Assembly: GCA_026162565.1 (NCBI GenBank)
Contig: JAOEIQ010000007.1
Location: 62,001-126,000, forward strand
DNA: 64,000 nucleotides
Origin: Flavobacteriaceae bacterium NBU2973
GTDB taxonomy: Bacteria; Bacteroidota; Bacteroidia; Flavobacteriales; Flavobacteriaceae
Direction of reading: 5' to 3'
Made by a program: the position numbers and the translations under genes. The first letter of the stretch is position 1; each line of letters opens with the position of its first letter. Positions 45,027 to 51,760 of the stretch are shown piece after piece. The notes beneath the pieces are model-generated. The model searched no databases. It was not told the DNA's origin and saw nothing but the letters and a program-made list of their open reading frames with translations.

Positions 45027-45831
45027 ACAAATAAACGAAACAACCCAATACTTGCAAGAAAAAGGGTTTGAAAACCCAGAAATAGGTATCATTTTGGGTA
45101 CTGGATTGGGGCAACTTATAGATGAAATTGAAATTTTAAAAGAAGTAAGCTATAACCACATTCCAAATTTTCCAACAGCAACTGTAGAATTTCATAAAGG
45201 CAAACTAATTTATGGATCACTTGAAGGAAAAAAAGTAGTGGTTATGCAAGGTCGTTTTCATTTATATGAAGGCTACTCCTTGCAAGATGTTACTTATCCT
45301 GTTCGTGTTATGGAGAAATTAGGAATACAAACACTTCTTGTTTCTAATGCCTCTGGAGCAATAAACTTGAACTTTAAAAAAGGAGAGTTGATGCTTATAG
45401 AAGACCATATAAATCTTCAAGGGAGTTCTCCACTAGCATTTAAAGGAGTTGAACAATTAGGTGAGCGGTTTACTGATATGAGTGCTCCTTATGATTTAGA
45501 AATTAACTCAAAATTTGAAAACATAGCCAAAAATAGAAACATAACATTACATAAAGGTGTCTATGCTTCTGTTGTTGGACCACAGTTAGAAACTAGAGCA
45601 GAATATAGAATGCTTAAAATTATAGGCGCAGATGCTGTTGGCATGAGTACAGTTCCCGAGATAATTGTAGCTAATCATTTAAAATTAAAAGTAGCGGCAG
45701 TGTCAGTTTTAACAGATGAATGCGACCCAGATAATCTAAAGCCTGTTGAAATTGCTGACATAATTGCAATGGCATCTAAAGCAGAACCAGACATGATAAT
45801 ACTTTTTAAAGAACTAATTAAAATTATATAA
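45019..45831 (+). CDS. punA: Purine-nucleoside phosphorylase
   Basis: 270 residues of the trimeric (mammalian-type) class: GIILGTGLGQLIDEIE phosphate loop, VVMQGRFHLYEGYS, VSNASGAINLNFKKG, and the base-binding VVGPQLETRAEYRML / VLTDECDPDNL. Phosphorolysis of purine nucleosides to base and ribose-1-phosphate. Within this operon the natural reading is removal of adenine from the arsenic-adenosine product of ArsS, leaving a ribose-1-phosphate for the glycosyltransferase; an ordinary salvage role is also possible. Confidence 0.93.
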   Translation: MIKQINETTQYLQEKGFENPEIGIILGTGLGQLIDEIEILKEVSYNHIPNFPTATVEFHKGKLIYGSLEGKKVVVMQGRFHLYEGYSLQDVTYPVRVMEKLGIQTLLVSNASGAINLNFKKGELMLIEDHINLQGSSPLAFKGVEQLGERFTDMSAPYDLEINSKFENIAKNRNITLHKGVYASVVGPQLETRAEYRMLKIIGADAVGMSTVPEIIVANHLKLKVAAVSVLTDECDPDNLKPVEIADIIAMASKAEPDMIILFKELIKII

Positions 45832-45834
45832 CAT

Positions 45835-45916
45835 CATTCCGAACTAAGTGTGGGAATCTCAATAATCAGATTGCCACGTCTCCAGACGTTTTCAGTCTGG
45901 ATTCTCGCAATGACAA
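45835..45916. repeat. Palindromic repeat between the phosphorylase gene and arsM
   Basis: Begins 3 bp after the punA stop with CATTCCGAAC … GTGGGAATC, then AGATTGCCACGTC, an inner hairpin CCAGAC…GTCTGG, and CTCGCAATGACAAA. Same end sequences as 27693-27741. It splits arsM from the rest of the operon. Confidence 0.7.
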
Positions 45917-45929
45917 ATAAGAAAAAACT

Positions 45930-46898
45930 ATGAGCTATTTAGAAACCACTCACGACGTATACAAAGAAGCAGCCTTAACACCAGATGTTGGTTTATGCTG
46001 TACAACTAATCCTATTTGGGAATTACCAGGATTAAAGATTCCTAAAATTATGCAAGAAATGAACTATGGTTGTGGTTCAACTGTTCATGCTCGTGATTTA
46101 ACTAACAATCCTAAAATGCTATATGTTGGTGTAGGTGGCGGAATGGAATTATTACAATTCTCCTATTTCAATCGTCAAAAAGGTGGTGTAATTGGTGTAG
46201 ATGTGGTAGACGAGATGCTAGAAGCTTCTAGGAAAAACTTTAAAATTGCTGAAGAACAAAACGATTGGTTTAAATCTGAATTTGTAGAGCTTAAAAAAGG
46301 AGACGCTATGAATTTACCAGTTGCAGATAATAGCATTGATGTTGCAGCTCAAAATTGTTTATTCAATATTTTTAAAGCGGACGATTTAAAAAAGGCTATT
46401 ACCGAAATGTATCGAGTTTTAAAACCTCATGGTCGTTTAGTAATGAGTGATCCTACTTGTGAGCAGTCTATGAATGACGAACTTCGAAATGACGAACGTT
46501 TACGTGCATTATGTTTGAGCGGAAGTCTGCCAATTGCAGAATATGTAAAAGCTTTAACTGACGCTGGTTTTGGAACTATTGAAATACGAGCAAGAAAGCC
46601 TTACAGAATTTTAGATCCAAAAAACTATCCGACTGATGAGTTAATCTACATAGAGTCCATTGAAGTTGCAGCCATTAAAGACCCTATGCCAGCAGATGGA
46701 CCATGTGTGTTCACAGGAAAAGCTGCAATTTATTATGGAAGTGATGATTATTTTGATGACAAAGCTGGACACATTCTTTTAAAGAACCAACCTTTAGCTA
46801 TCTGTGACAAAACAGCAGCTGCTTTAAAAGCTTTAGGAAGAGATGATATTTATTTTAGCGAGTCAACTTTCCATTACGATGGTGGAGGTTGTTGCTAG
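45930..46898 (+). CDS. arsM: Arsenosugar biosynthesis arsenite S-adenosylmethyltransferase ArsM
   Basis: 322 residues. An N-terminal Cys pair (C23-C24, GLCCTTNPIW) and C48 (MNYGCGSTV) are the probable As(III) ligands. SAM motif VGVGGGMELLQF (~residue 66), then PVADNSIDVAAQNCLFNIF. A C-terminal GGGCC adds two more Cys. It methylates arsenite stepwise in the cytosol, supplying the dimethylated arsenic for ArsS. The repeat upstream could weaken read-through from punA or mark a separate promoter; none is clear. Followed by a strong terminator. Confidence 0.95.
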   Translation: MSYLETTHDVYKEAALTPDVGLCCTTNPIWELPGLKIPKIMQEMNYGCGSTVHARDLTNNPKMLYVGVGGGMELLQFSYFNRQKGGVIGVDVVDEMLEASRKNFKIAEEQNDWFKSEFVELKKGDAMNLPVADNSIDVAAQNCLFNIFKADDLKKAITEMYRVLKPHGRLVMSDPTCEQSMNDELRNDERLRALCLSGSLPIAEYVKALTDAGFGTIEIRARKPYRILDPKNYPTDELIYIESIEVAAIKDPMPADGPCVFTGKAAIYYGSDDYFDDKAGHILLKNQPLAICDKTAAALKALGRDDIYFSESTFHYDGGGCC

Positions 46899-46941
46899 GC
46901 GATAATCGCCATTTATTAAATGCGCCTTAATGTAAAAAACA

Positions 46942-46966
46942 AAAAGCCTCCAATAAGGAGGCTTTT
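46942..46966. terminator. Bidirectional terminator between arsM and the phasin genes
   Basis: AAAAGCCTCC (46942-46951) / GGAGGCTTTT (46957-46966), loop AATAA, with A/T runs on both sides: it can end both the arsenosugar operon and the opposing phasin transcript. Confidence 0.85.
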
Positions 46967-46992
46967 CTTTTCTAACTAACCAAATTAAACGA

Positions 46993-47280
46993 TTAAGCAA
47001 ATAATTTTGTGAATCGCTTTTTACTATTAATCATTTGACTTTTAAACATTTCTAAAGTAGTAAATACTAAATCTTGTTGATTTGCCATTAACTTTAAACC
47101 ACCTTTTAATGCTTTGTCTGTTACTTTTTGCCACTGGCCAGCAACATTTATTGTTCCTAGAACTACATCTTCAGTTGTGTTTAAAGCAAAATCGTTAGTT
47201 TTGCTTGCTACATTTTTTGTAGTATTTAATACAGTAGTAACTGTAGCTTTTACCGACTTTTTGTTTACTTTTTTATTCAT
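46993..47280 (-). CDS. Phasin-like small helical protein
   Basis: 95 residues, no Cys, no signal. The pattern VVLGTINVAGQWQKVTDKALKGGLKLMANQQDLVFTTLEMFKSQ is shared with the two phasin-like proteins upstream (same W-Q-x-x-T-D-K / W-Q-K-L-T-K helix). Phasins coat polyester or lipid granules through amphipathic helices. It starts 31 bp after the stop of the 285-residue phasin and lacks its own promoter, so it is the last gene of that transcript, which ends at the terminator at 46942-46966. Confidence 0.7.
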   Translation of the reverse strand: MNKKVNKKSVKATVTTVLNTTKNVASKTNDFALNTTEDVVLGTINVAGQWQKVTDKALKGGLKLMANQQDLVFTTLEMFKSQMINSKKRFTKLFA

Positions 47281-47311
47281 AATGTCTTGTATTTAAAAAA
47301 TTAATTTTTAA

Positions 47312-48169
47312 TTATTTCTTTACCCAATTAGCAACAGCATCCATGTCACCTTTAACAGCTAATTTAGCTTGAGCTTTCCATCCAGAAACATCATACATTT
47401 TAGCATTTACTCCAGCTTCAGTTAATAAAGCTCTCATGTCCTTAAGTGTCATTTTAGCTAATTGATCGTAAGCTACTAAACCAACTTTATTTAAAGTTTC
47501 TTCTAATTTTGGACCAATTCCTTTAATTACTTTAAGGTCGTTTTTTTCATTTGTTTTAGGAGCTACTACTTTTTCAACCTCAACTTTTTTAGCAGCTTCT
47601 TTTTTTACAGGCACTTTTTTAGAAGTCTTTTTTGGAGCTAGTTTTTTTGTTCCAATCATATCTTCTACCTTATCCTTTACATCTTCAACTATATCTTCAG
47701 TGTAATCTTCGATTTTTTCTTTTACCTCATCAATCGTTTCAGTGATGTCCTTTTTAAGCTTGTTAGACATTTTTTCTGCCTTTTTTACAAACTTATTGTT
47801 TGCTACTTCACTCTCAATTTTTTCTTTTAAAGCTTCTGCTTTCTCAACTACTGGATGACTTGCAACCATTTGTTTAGCTTGCTCAATCATTTTTGGATCG
47901 TAACCAACTAGGTTTTTTAAACGATCTGTACTTGTTTCAACTTGCTCTTTTATAGTTTCAGCAGTTTCAACAAACATATTCATTTGTTGTTTTGTTAGTG
48001 GCTCTGCCTTTTTAATTAACTTTTTGGTTAGTTTTTGCCACTTTTCTCCAGCTTTAACTGTTGTTTCAATTGCTTGAAAAGATGCATCAATTAAGTCGTT
48101 ATTTACTTTTTTTACAATGCCTTTTGCTTTTTCAAGCTTGTTTACATTTTTACTTTTTTTCGTTGCCAT
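47312..48169 (-). CDS. Phasin-family protein with C-terminal helix-hairpin-helix domain
   Basis: 285 residues. The N-terminal ~100 are phasin-like (QAIETTVKAGEKWQKLTKKLIKKAEPLTKQQMNMFVETAETIKEQVE, residues ~35-85). Then a long Lys/Glu coiled-coil region (~110-175), a Lys-rich linker, and a C-terminal HhH domain (LKVIKGIGPKLEETLNKVGLVAY, ~213-235) like those on L21-type and nucleoid-binding proteins. That suggests a granule protein that also touches nucleic acid, much like PhaM/PhaF-type phasins that tie granules to the nucleoid. Its promoter carries the duplicated heptamer site at 48206-48240. Confidence 0.75.
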   Translation of the reverse strand: MATKKSKNVNKLEKAKGIVKKVNNDLIDASFQAIETTVKAGEKWQKLTKKLIKKAEPLTKQQMNMFVETAETIKEQVETSTDRLKNLVGYDPKMIEQAKQMVASHPVVEKAEALKEKIESEVANNKFVKKAEKMSNKLKKDITETIDEVKEKIEDYTEDIVEDVKDKVEDMIGTKKLAPKKTSKKVPVKKEAAKKVEVEKVVAPKTNEKNDLKVIKGIGPKLEETLNKVGLVAYDQLAKMTLKDMRALLTEAGVNAKMYDVSGWKAQAKLAVKGDMDAVANWVKK

Positions 48170-48205
48170 AATATATTTTTTTGTGTTGTCTTTTAAATTT
48201 ATGGT

Positions 48206-48240
48206 GCAAACATATAACCCTCAAGTTACAAATAAGTTAC
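48206..48240 (-). promoter_or_regulatory. Phasin promoter A with heptamer direct repeats
   Basis: Minus strand: GTAACTT (48240-48234), 4 bp, GTAACTT (48229-48223), 8 bp, then TATGTTTGC (48214-48206), a perfect -7 box. The repeats are 11 bp apart, one helical turn, and no TTG lies at the normal -33 distance, so an activator is probably needed. Nearly identical to promoter B (48566-48600). Confidence 0.75.
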
Positions 48241-48248
48241 ACTTTTTA

Positions 48249-48539
48249 TTAAGCTGACTTTCTATTTACTTTTTTTGATACCTTTTTAAAAGTTTTTACT
48301 GCCTTCTCTTTTGCTTCATCTAACATATCAAAAGCAGCGTCGTGTTGTTTAGCAGAAAATTTAAAACCTTTTTTTAATAATTTATCTGTTGACGTTTGCC
48401 AATTTTCGATTACTTCAAATCCTTTTACAAATACTTTTTCTGTAGTTGATAACGCTATTGTATTAACTAATGAAACTGCATCAAAAGCATTTTCTACAGT
48501 AAAAAATTTAGTTACCGATTTTTTATTTTTTGTTGCCAT
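48249..48539 (-). CDS. Phasin-like small helical protein with own promoter
   Basis: 96 residues, all helical: NAFDAVSLVNTIALSTTEKVFVKGFEVIENWQTSTDKLLKKGFKFSAKQHDAAFDMLDEAKEK (described: residues ~17-80), with a basic C-terminus (KKVSKKVNRKSA). Same family as the 95- and 285-residue proteins downstream; the W-Q-x-S-T-D-K-x-L helix is the best shared mark. Probable granule-coat protein. It has its own promoter B (48566-48600) and lies 111 bp below the unknown 243-residue gene. Confidence 0.72.
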   Translation of the reverse strand: MATKNKKSVTKFFTVENAFDAVSLVNTIALSTTEKVFVKGFEVIENWQTSTDKLLKKGFKFSAKQHDAAFDMLDEAKEKAVKTFKKVSKKVNRKSA

Positions 48540-48565
48540 AATCTTCTTTTTTTATTAATTATGGT

Positions 48566-48600
48566 GCAAACATATAATCAGGAAGTTACAAATGAGTTAC
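48566..48600 (-). promoter_or_regulatory. Phasin promoter B with heptamer direct repeats
   Basis: Minus strand: GTAACTC (48600-48594), 4 bp, GTAACTT (48589-48583), 8 bp, then TATGTTTGC (48574-48566), the same layout and bases as promoter A, with ACCATAA downstream also shared. The 5' leader is about 20 nt to the ATG at 48539. Confidence 0.75.
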
Positions 48601-48650
48601 AACATACTAGTTATAGAAAATTAAATCGCAAAATATCTGTAGATTTATAA

Positions 48651-49382
48651 TCAAGAGAACAGCTCGTCTAAATTATCTCTCTCGACAGTTAAAATGAATT
48701 GGATTAGTAAATCTTGATTATCTTTAGATAGACTATTTAGTACATCGTAACCCTTAGTAATCATTTCTAATCCAATTTGTAAACCTTTGATTTCTTGAGT
48801 AGAAAACACATGCTTCTTTTTCTGCATACGCTCTATTAGATAGCTAATTACTTCAATGATTTTTTCCACTAGAACTTTATCATACATAATTTGAAAAAGC
48901 GACTCCGTACTTTCCATAAACTGTTCTATTTCATTTCTTGATAAATAAGAAATCATTTCATTGATTGCAGTAGAATTATAAGGCGGTTTTTTCTTGTTTT
49001 CTTTTGCAATTTCTACTAACCTATTTTCAAACTTTGTAGCTGTTCTAAATGATTTTAAAGCTTTAAATCCAGCATTTATTATTTTAGGTAAATGCCTACC
49101 ATGTTTAAAAATGAGTTTTATTGACTCTCTTAAAAGGCCTAGTAGTTTTTCAGGGTTTTTGAGGTTTTCGTCAAGAGTTTTAAATGCATCATTTAGTTCT
49201 TTACGCTTGTCTATATCTGGATAAATATAGTTTAAAAAAAAGTACTTTATTTCTTCAACTATAGCTTCATCGATAGTCGACGGTAAATTATAATTTTTAT
49301 TAAGTCTTTTATAATTATACCGTTGATTAATTACTTCTCTGTAACCTTTAATAATGGCATTAAAAACTTTATCATTAGACAT
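48651..49382 (-). CDS. Unknown helical protein of the lipid operon
   Basis: 243 residues, wholly helical with no signal or transmembrane segment. There is a basic stretch FKHGRHLPKIINAGFKALKSFRTATKF near residues 93-120 and a C-terminal four-helix-like region (FMESTESLFQIMYDKVLVEKI). I do not recognise a family. It sits 12 bp after the BTAD regulator and ends the long lipid operon, so it may be an accessory granule protein; amphipathic helices would allow surface binding. That is inference from position only. Confidence 0.65.
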   Translation of the reverse strand: MSNDKVFNAIIKGYREVINQRYNYKRLNKNYNLPSTIDEAIVEEIKYFFLNYIYPDIDKRKELNDAFKTLDENLKNPEKLLGLLRESIKLIFKHGRHLPKIINAGFKALKSFRTATKFENRLVEIAKENKKKPPYNSTAINEMISYLSRNEIEQFMESTESLFQIMYDKVLVEKIIEVISYLIERMQKKKHVFSTQEIKGLQIGLEMITKGYDVLNSLSKDNQDLLIQFILTVERDNLDELFS

Positions 49383-49394
49383 TACTCATAACTT

Positions 49395-50198
49395 TTAACT
49401 AATTGCCTGAATGGATTGAAGTAATTGTTTTGTTTCAGGCAGTGGAGAAATGCCAAACTCTTCATCTAAAATAGCTTCACATTTTTTGTATGCCTTTATT
49501 GCTTGCGGTCTATTTCCTTTATTTATATAAGCTTTCATTTGTATACGATACGCATCTTCCCAAGTTGCATCTATTGCAATAGCACTTTGAGCTAGACGAA
49601 CACTTTCTAGAGGGTTACTTTCTAACAAAATTTCTGCTAGTGTAATATATGCACCTAAAGCGAGGACTTGAATTTTTTCGCGCTCTTCTGAAGACCAATC
49701 TTCATAGATTCTGTTTGGCAAATACATGCCATTATATAGATCTATAGCAGCTTTATAAGCAGTTTTAGCGTGGTCATTATTCTCGCCATAATTTGCGTTA
49801 CCTATAACAATATATTTTTCTAAAGCCTCAGCATCAATCCATACTTTTTCTAAATTCAATTGATAACTAACACCTTGTCTAATAATATAAGTTGGTTCAG
49901 TTCTAGAGGCTCTATTAGGCTCTAAAACTTTATTTAAACCATGCATAGCTACTTTAAAATCGTTGTCATTCCAATCATCCCAGAGATGATCCATGATTTG
50001 TTCTTTATGAAGTGCATGACGTTGCCTATTAGAAATTAAATATTGTAGTAATTGAGTTGTTTTATCCCTACTCCAAGCTTTGGCTTCAATTTTCTCGTCT
50101 TTACGCCAAACAGAAAACTGACCCAAGGTATAAATTTGGATAACAGCTTCGTTTTTAAACGATTCTAACTTTTTTAAGCTATCACTTGCAGAAGACAT
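49395..50198 (-). CDS. SARP/BTAD-type transcriptional regulator
   Basis: 267 residues in two domains. An OmpR-like winged helix at the N-terminus (IQIYTLGQFSVWRKDEKIEAKAWSR, LLQYLISNRQRHALHKEQIMDHLW, HGLNKVLEP … GVSYQLNLEKVWIDAEALE), then a bacterial transcriptional activation domain of TPR-like helices (YNGMYLPNRIYEDWSSEEREK, AYRIQMKAYINKGNRPQAIKAYKKCEAILDEEFGISPLPET, split). That is the SARP layout without NB-ARC ATPase or sensor parts. SARPs bind heptamer direct repeats with an 11-bp period near the -10 box; such repeats lie at the phasin promoters 0.8-2 kb downstream. It lies between two lipid-operon genes. Confidence 0.85.
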   Translation of the reverse strand: MSSASDSLKKLESFKNEAVIQIYTLGQFSVWRKDEKIEAKAWSRDKTTQLLQYLISNRQRHALHKEQIMDHLWDDWNDNDFKVAMHGLNKVLEPNRASRTEPTYIIRQGVSYQLNLEKVWIDAEALEKYIVIGNANYGENNDHAKTAYKAAIDLYNGMYLPNRIYEDWSSEEREKIQVLALGAYITLAEILLESNPLESVRLAQSAIAIDATWEDAYRIQMKAYINKGNRPQAIKAYKKCEAILDEEFGISPLPETKQLLQSIQAIS

Positions 50199-50205
50199 CT
50201 GTAAC

Positions 50206-50718
50206 TTACTTCTTATTGATCTTATCTACTTTAGAAGATAGTTTTTTTAACTCTTTAGATAAATCTTCTATGGCATTTTGAATATTATGAAAATCTGCTC
50301 TAGAGGCATTTCGCCATTGGTCTATTTGTACCTTCTCACTTATTTCGTCACCAATAGTACTAATCTGATCTTGTATCTGATCTTGAATTTGAGATATTTG
50401 TTTTTTTGGATCTTTAATAGTATCCATAATCATTTTTGGGCCAACCTCTTTCATAGTCTTCCAAACAGAGAAGCTCTTTTTTAGAATTCCTTCTCTTCGT
50501 TCTTTAGATTCATCTTTAGTAGCCTCATTGGTAAGGTCTGCTAATTTTTTTTGCATAAAAATTAAGGCGTCATTAAAATCTGTGAAATTTGTATCATTTC
50601 CACCTTGAACATGAGATATTTTTCCTCTCCATTGTACTTTAGGTTCGCCATCTTCATCGAAAATTCGCTGATTAAATCGCACCATAAACGATGCTGTTTG
50701 ATCTTGTTTTTTTGCCAT
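50206..50718 (-). CDS. Phasin-like coiled-coil protein of the lipid operon
   Basis: 170 residues. The first ~60 are a compact domain (FMVRFNQRIFDEDGEPKVQWRGKISHVQGG); the rest is a long helix and coiled coil (ISQIQDQIQDQISTIGDEISEK … IQNAIEDLSKELKKLSSKVDKINKK). The C-terminal coil is phasin/PhaF-like and the N-terminal part resembles the small domain on some phasin-family proteins in TAG/PHA loci. Likely a granule surface protein; certainty is moderate. It is between gpsA (25 bp) and the SARP-like regulator (7 bp). Confidence 0.68.
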   Translation of the reverse strand: MAKKQDQTASFMVRFNQRIFDEDGEPKVQWRGKISHVQGGNDTNFTDFNDALIFMQKKLADLTNEATKDESKERREGILKKSFSVWKTMKEVGPKMIMDTIKDPKKQISQIQDQIQDQISTIGDEISEKVQIDQWRNASRADFHNIQNAIEDLSKELKKLSSKVDKINKK

Positions 50719-50743
50719 AATATGTTTGTTTTATGGAATATTT

Positions 50744-51745
50744 TTATCCTGGCTCTTTTTCAGAACCTACTTCTAATTTCAATAACCCTCTAAAGGCATC
50801 ATGAACTGTACTTCCTTCATATAGAACTTTATAAACTTCGCGTGAAATAGGCATATCAACATTATAATCGTTAGCTAATTCCATTACTACTTTAGCTGAT
50901 TTAACTCCTTCAGCAACTTCGTTCATATCTGCAATAATATCGTCTAATTTTCTACCTTGACCCAATTGGAAACCGACTCTGTAATTTCTACTCTTTGAAC
51001 TTGAGCACGTAGCCACTAAATCTCCCATTCCTGCCAAACCAGAAAATGTTCGTCTTTTTCCTCCCATTTCTACACCAAGTCTTGTTAATTCTGACAATCC
51101 TCTGGTGATCACAGCTGCTCTAGTATTATCTCCAGCACCTGCACCATCTCCCATTCCAGATGCTATTGCCATAATATTTTTTAAAGCTCCTCCTAACTCA
51201 CAACCAACAACATCGTTATTAGTGTAGACTCTAAATAATCCTGAACTAAAAACTGTTTGCAGCCTTTTTGACAAAGTATCATCTACCATGGCAATTACTG
51301 CTGCTGCGGCTTTACCAAAATGAATTTCCTTTGCTAAATTAGGTCCAGTTAAAACTCCTGCTGGATGTCCAGGCATTTCTTGTTCAATAACTTCAGTCAT
51401 TCTCATTTTAGAGCCAATTTCTAAACCTTTAGCCAAACTAACAATTGGCACCCAAGGACGAATATATGGTTTAGCCTCTTGCAAGACTTTTCTAAAACTT
51501 TGAGCAGGAACTCCCATTACTATGAGATCTGCATTTTCAACTGTTTCCTGAATAGAATTAGAAGCACGAAGTGATTTAGTTAATTTAGCATTAGGTAAAT
51601 ACTTTTCGTTTGTTTTAAACTCATTAATTTCATTTACAGTTTTAGGGTTTCTAGCCCACATGATTGTTTCAGTATTTTTTGCAGTTAATGAAGCAACTGT
51701 TGTGCCCCAAGAACCTCCTCCTAATAATCCAACTTTTAATTTCAT
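50744..51745 (-). CDS. gpsA: NAD(P)H-dependent glycerol-3-phosphate dehydrogenase
   Basis: Reduces DHAP to sn-glycerol-3-phosphate, the entry metabolite for glycerolipids. 333 residues from ATG 51745 (a GTG two codons upstream is less likely). Rossmann loop VGLLGGGSWGTTVASL; IVSLAKGLE, GPNLAKEIHFGKAAA, and the catalytic Lys/Asp region VGCELGGALKNIMAIASGM and RTFSGLAGMGDLVATCSS. Spaced 15 bp from the acyltransferase fusion and 25 bp from the phasin gene, so its G3P feeds the neighbouring enzyme. Confidence 0.96.
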   Translation of the reverse strand: MKLKVGLLGGGSWGTTVASLTAKNTETIMWARNPKTVNEINEFKTNEKYLPNAKLTKSLRASNSIQETVENADLIVMGVPAQSFRKVLQEAKPYIRPWVPIVSLAKGLEIGSKMRMTEVIEQEMPGHPAGVLTGPNLAKEIHFGKAAAAVIAMVDDTLSKRLQTVFSSGLFRVYTNNDVVGCELGGALKNIMAIASGMGDGAGAGDNTRAAVITRGLSELTRLGVEMGGKRRTFSGLAGMGDLVATCSSSKSRNYRVGFQLGQGRKLDDIIADMNEVAEGVKSAKVVMELANDYNVDMPISREVYKVLYEGSTVHDAFRGLLKLEVGSEKEPG

Positions 51746-51760
51746 TTGCACTAATTTTAA

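Noticed and set aside
49395-50198. Full AfsR-type regulator
   Set aside because: No NB-ARC ATPase or TPR sensor follows the BTAD domain; the protein ends after 267 residues.
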